Part shown: positions 61,405 to 64,000 of the stretch, piece after piece
How the letters are laid out: the number at the start of each line of letters is the position of its first letter
Position numbering within the stretch: the first letter of the stretch is position 1
DNA from: Acidiparvus fluvialis
GTDB taxonomy: Bacteria > Acidobacteriota > Holophagae > Holophagales > Holophagaceae
NCBI GenBank assembly: GCA_041263285.1
Contig: JBFSVS010000001.1
Coordinates: 62,001-126,000 of the forward strand
Reading direction: 5' to 3'
Length of the DNA stretch: 64,000 bases
Notes under the pieces: generated by a model
The model's input: only the letters and a program-made list of their open reading frames with translations
What the model was told of the DNA's origin: nothing
The model's database searches: none
Made by a program: the position numbers and the translations under genes

Positions 61405-62621
61405 TTAATCGGCTCCTTCGTTATTTCACCGTTCGACTGCTCTCAAAAATTGAGAGCGGGTTCCTTGAACTTCGAACAGCCGATCAAACGTATTTTTTAG
61501 GGGATCCTCAAAGTTCTCTAAAGGCCATAGTTATCATCCATGATGCACGAACTTATCGGCTCGGCCTATTTCAGGGTGAAGTGGGATTTGGCCTTGCCTA
61601 TATGAAAGGCTATTGGTCTTCACCGGATCCCGTCGCTTTGGTACGCCTCGTAGTTCGCGGTATGACCCCTCTGACAAAAGATCGGGGCCTCTTGTCCTGG
61701 TTAGGAAAAAAGATCAATCGATTGCGCCATCTCTCTAGAGACAATCATCTGCAGGGTTCTCGATCCAATATTGCTCATCACTATGACTTAGGCAATGATT
61801 TCTATCAGTTGTGGCTCGACCCCACCCTAGCTTACAGTTGTGCATATTATCGGTCATCGAGTGACTCCCTCGAGGTTGCGCAAATTCAAAAGTTTTCTCG
61901 TATTGCTGAAAAACTCTCTTTGAATTCTCGCGATCATATCCTCGAAATTGGCACAGGCTGGGGGGGCTTCGCCCTTTATGCCGCAAAACATGTTGGATGT
62001 CGCGTTACGACTACGACGATTAGTCAACAACAATTTAAATACGCACAGTCGCTATTTGAAAGGGAAGGGGTAAGCCATCTCATCGATATTCGCTTTGAAG
62101 ACTATCGATTATTAAAAGGGATCTACAGCAAGATTGTCTCGATTGAAATGTTTGAGGCCGTAGGCCTCAAACATTACGATGATTACTTTAGTTGTATTAG
62201 TCGACATTTGGAAACGGGTGGCTTGGCTTTAATCCAGACCATCACCATGAATGAAACTCAGTGGGAAACCTATATCAAAGGTACTGATTGGATTCAGCAA
62301 TATATCTTTCCTGGTGCAGAACTCGCCTCTTTATCTGAGATATTTAAATCACTCGGTCGAACAGGTTCGCTCCGGATCTTGCATCACGAGGATATTGGTG
62401 CTCACTATCATCGAACCTTAGATGCTTGGCGTCAAAGATTCTGGACTGAGATTGATAGGGTGCGCGCCTTAGGGTACAGCGATGAGTTTATCCGAATGTG
62501 GGATTGGTATTTAGCTTATTGTTCAGGAGCATTTGCAGAGAGGTATATTGGTGATTCACAATTACTACTAGGTCATCCTGAAGCAATAGGGGTGAATCAT
62601 GAACCTTGGAGTCGATCATGA
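61401..62621 (+). CDS. cyclopropane-fatty-acid synthase-like methyltransferase
   Basis: SAM-dependent enzyme that methylates or cyclopropanates the double bond of a phospholipid acyl chain. N-terminal lipid-binding region, then NIAHHYDLGNDFYQLWLDPTLAYSCAYY, the SAM loop HILEIGTGWGGFALYAA (about 175-192), and the catalytic region IVSIEMFEAVGLKHYDDYF. 406 residues, the size of Cfa. Cyclopropane, methyl-branched or furan chemistry cannot be told apart here. Overlaps on both ends with its neighbours. Confidence 0.9.
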   Translation: MINRLLRYFTVRLLSKIESGFLELRTADQTYFLGDPQSSLKAIVIIHDARTYRLGLFQGEVGFGLAYMKGYWSSPDPVALVRLVVRGMTPLTKDRGLLSWLGKKINRLRHLSRDNHLQGSRSNIAHHYDLGNDFYQLWLDPTLAYSCAYYRSSSDSLEVAQIQKFSRIAEKLSLNSRDHILEIGTGWGGFALYAAKHVGCRVTTTTISQQQFKYAQSLFEREGVSHLIDIRFEDYRLLKGIYSKIVSIEMFEAVGLKHYDDYFSCISRHLETGGLALIQTITMNETQWETYIKGTDWIQQYIFPGAELASLSEIFKSLGRTGSLRILHHEDIGAHYHRTLDAWRQRFWTEIDRVRALGYSDEFIRMWDWYLAYCSGAFAERYIGDSQLLLGHPEAIGVNHEPWSRS

Positions 62622-62941
62622 ACTATCTTAAATTATGGGCGTGGGCAGTTTTAATTGCGATGCTTATCGTGACGACTTGGGCCTCGCTTCAGCAATCTAT
62701 TTTTGATGTAATTAAGTATTTTCCTGACGAACCCTGGTGGGTTGCAACGTTATACGATACCTATTTTGCTTTTGTCTTCTTTTGGCTTTGGATTCTTTAT
62801 CGCGAAGGTTGGTCCATCTCAAGCATAAGTTGGTTAGTTGCAATTCTTCTTCTAGGCAATATTGCGATGGCGATTTATGTTTTGATAGCGATTCATAACG
62901 CCCAGAGCCTCCCAGACCTTTTTCGTCGGCAATCTTCATGA
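62618..62941 (+). CDS. small membrane protein, DUF1475-like
   Basis: About 107 residues with three hydrophobic helices, starting MNYLKLWAWAVLIAM at ATG 62618, which overlaps the methyltransferase stop by 4 nt; an ATG in frame at 62606 is the alternative. Sequence PWWVATLYDTYFAFVFFWLW and YREGWSISS resemble DUF1475 membrane proteins found in these loci. Function unknown. Overlaps the next gene by 4 nt. Confidence 0.7.
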   Translation: MNYLKLWAWAVLIAMLIVTTWASLQQSIFDVIKYFPDEPWWVATLYDTYFAFVFFWLWILYREGWSISSISWLVAILLLGNIAMAIYVLIAIHNAQSLPDLFRRQSS

Positions 62942-63411
62942 ATAAGTGGCTGAAAAAAAAGGTCATAGATCCCCTTGTGAATCTTTTAAAACAGGGGACC
63001 ACGCCAAGTAAATTGGCATGGAGTGTGGCAGCCGGTCTTGCTATTGGTACCAGTCCTCTCGTTGGTACTTCGACCCTTGTTTGTATTGCGGCTGGCTTCC
63101 TTTTTCGGCTTAATCATCCTGCAATTCAGATTGCTCATCTGGCTTTATCTCCCCTACAAGTCCCCTTTCTTTTCTTCTTCATTTATGCCGGTGAAAAATT
63201 ATTTGATCAACCGCATGTTGTTCCTATAATCATTCAGGAAATTAAATCTGGATCATTCTCCCCTTTTACTACGCTCGAAACGTATTGGACTAGTTTTTGG
63301 CACGCAGGAGTTGTTTGGGTGTTGGTAGCCATCCCTTTGGTCATTATTCTTGGCCTGATCCTCAGCTTTCTTTTTCAGCGCATCAAACACTCCATGGAAA
63401 CGACGCCATGA
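62938..63411 (+). CDS. DUF2062-family membrane protein
   Basis: 157 residues. PSKLAWSVAAGLAIGTSPLVGTSTLVCIAAGFLFRLNHPAIQIA is the DUF2062 signature (the GxFxxxxPxxG class of small membrane proteins), with further helices to the C-terminus. Role unknown. Start ATG overlaps the DUF1475-like stop, and the stop overlaps the next ATG (63408), keeping the ATGA junction pattern. Confidence 0.82.
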   Translation: MNKWLKKKVIDPLVNLLKQGTTPSKLAWSVAAGLAIGTSPLVGTSTLVCIAAGFLFRLNHPAIQIAHLALSPLQVPFLFFFIYAGEKLFDQPHVVPIIIQEIKSGSFSPFTTLETYWTSFWHAGVVWVLVAIPLVIILGLILSFLFQRIKHSMETTP

Positions 63412-64000
63412 ACACATTCGAACTGATTCTGTATGGAACCCTGATAGTCTCCAGCTTGCAGTTTGGACTCTGGCTGTATTATCGAGCAACCGACAATGCC
63501 GCTTGGGTCGATGTGGGCTGGGCATATGGCTTAGGGCTCATCGTAGTTTTTTATGCCTGCTTTGGTAGCGGAAGCCTCACTTCACGACTCTTGGCGGGAA
63601 TCATGGGGGGTCTCTGGAGCGCACGTCTCGGGACGTACCTTTTTAATCGTGTAAAAAATGAAAAAGAAGATGGACGATACGGTGAGATTAAGCGGAACTG
63701 GAAAACGAATTTACCCCTCAAATTTTTTCTTTTCTTTCAGGTTCAAGCACTATTAGATGTCATCCTTTCCATTCCTTTCCTTGTGATGGTCCAAGATTCC
63801 CGAGAAGATCTTCAGTGGACTCACTGGTTAGCCCTGAGCGTTTGGGTGGTCTCGATGGTAGGCGAGGCCGTGGCGGATCGGCAATTGGCCCATTTTAAAT
63901 CAAATATAGATCACAAGGGTCAAACCTGCCGACAAGGGCTGTGGCGCTACTCGAGGCACCCCAATTATTTTTTTGAATGGTTGATCTGGGTGGCTTTTGC
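63408..64000 (+). CDS. DUF1295 / steroid 5-alpha-reductase-like protein, 3' end outside the window
   Basis: The frame from ATG 63408 is open to the window edge (197 residues). It begins with helices around DNAAWVDVGWAYGLG, then GIMGGLWSARLGTYLFNRV, and near the edge GLWRYSRHPNYFFEWLIW, the family motif that in 5-alpha reductases binds NADPH. DUF1295 proteins reduce or alkyl-transfer to lipid double bonds in known cases; here it closes the visible lipid operon. Further genes may follow. Confidence 0.85.
   Translation, partial: MNTFELILYGTLIVSSLQFGLWLYYRATDNAAWVDVGWAYGLGLIVVFYACFGSGSLTSRLLAGIMGGLWSARLGTYLFNRVKNEKEDGRYGEIKRNWKTNLPLKFFLFFQVQALLDVILSIPFLVMVQDSREDLQWTHWLALSVWVVSMVGEAVADRQLAHFKSNIDHKGQTCRQGLWRYSRHPNYFFEWLIWVAF

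Overview
The window is a dense stretch of chromosome from an aerobic, Gram-negative (diderm) bacterium. The evidence is a NADH:quinone oxidoreductase arm (nuoH to nuoN), ETF:quinone oxidoreductase, a heptose kinase for LPS core, an LpxH-like hydrolase, lipoproteins with clear lipoboxes, MacA/MacB-type export genes, and NtrY and NtrX regulators. XPB-type helicase, DUF4136 lipoprotein, S9 peptidase and this style of IHF-like protein would fit Acidobacteriota or another deep diderm lineage, but there is no rRNA gene and I do not name a taxon firmly. I see no insertion sequence, prophage, integrase, CRISPR array or broken transposase; nearly everything is housekeeping.

Layout: an XPB helicase cut by the left edge (1-1596); pgpA-rimO (minus); gltX; nuoHIJKLMN (5197-12631); a MacA-like adaptor, MacB-like permease and MFS exporter (12735-16865); tpx, a DUF4136 lipoprotein and an LpxH-like enzyme (minus); an HU gene with a strong terminator; tandem tRNA-Gln(CTG) and tRNA-Glu(CTC); a degenerate adenylate-ligase-like gene, prs, murA and a QueD-like gene (minus); ETF-QO, a Trm112-like protein and heptose kinase; tmk-holB; topA (minus); rpmB-tsaB-rimI-ntrY; surE (minus); fur-kynA; tRNA-Pro(GGG), a MerR regulator and ntrX (minus); tatD and an unknown exported protein; ubiE; gpmI-pyrB (minus); asnS; ybeD-like; speB; an IHF-like gene; typA-rsmI; an orphan histidine kinase; a DegT aminotransferase; hisS-S9 peptidase-aspS (minus).

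From 58489 to the right edge a tightly overlapping operon holds a delta-9-type desaturase, a FAD oxidoreductase, DUF1365, a cyclopropane-fatty-acid-synthase-like methyltransferase, DUF1475, DUF2062 and a truncated DUF1295 reductase. It looks like a dedicated membrane-lipid-modifying module and is the best candidate here for an incompletely described system.

Structural themes: all ten convergent protein-gene junctions fall between a 15-nt overlap and a 12-nt gap, several sharing a palindromic stop; TTG and GTG starts are common even for core genes; a few non-coding elements stand out (a 12-bp perfect hairpin before aspS, a nested hairpin before rpmB, a 7-3-7 palindrome between rimO and gltX). 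Proteins with altered key motifs include an NtrX with GSFPGA in place of GAFTGA, a PTPS/QueD-fold protein without zinc ligands, and an adenylate-ligase-like protein without its P-loop.
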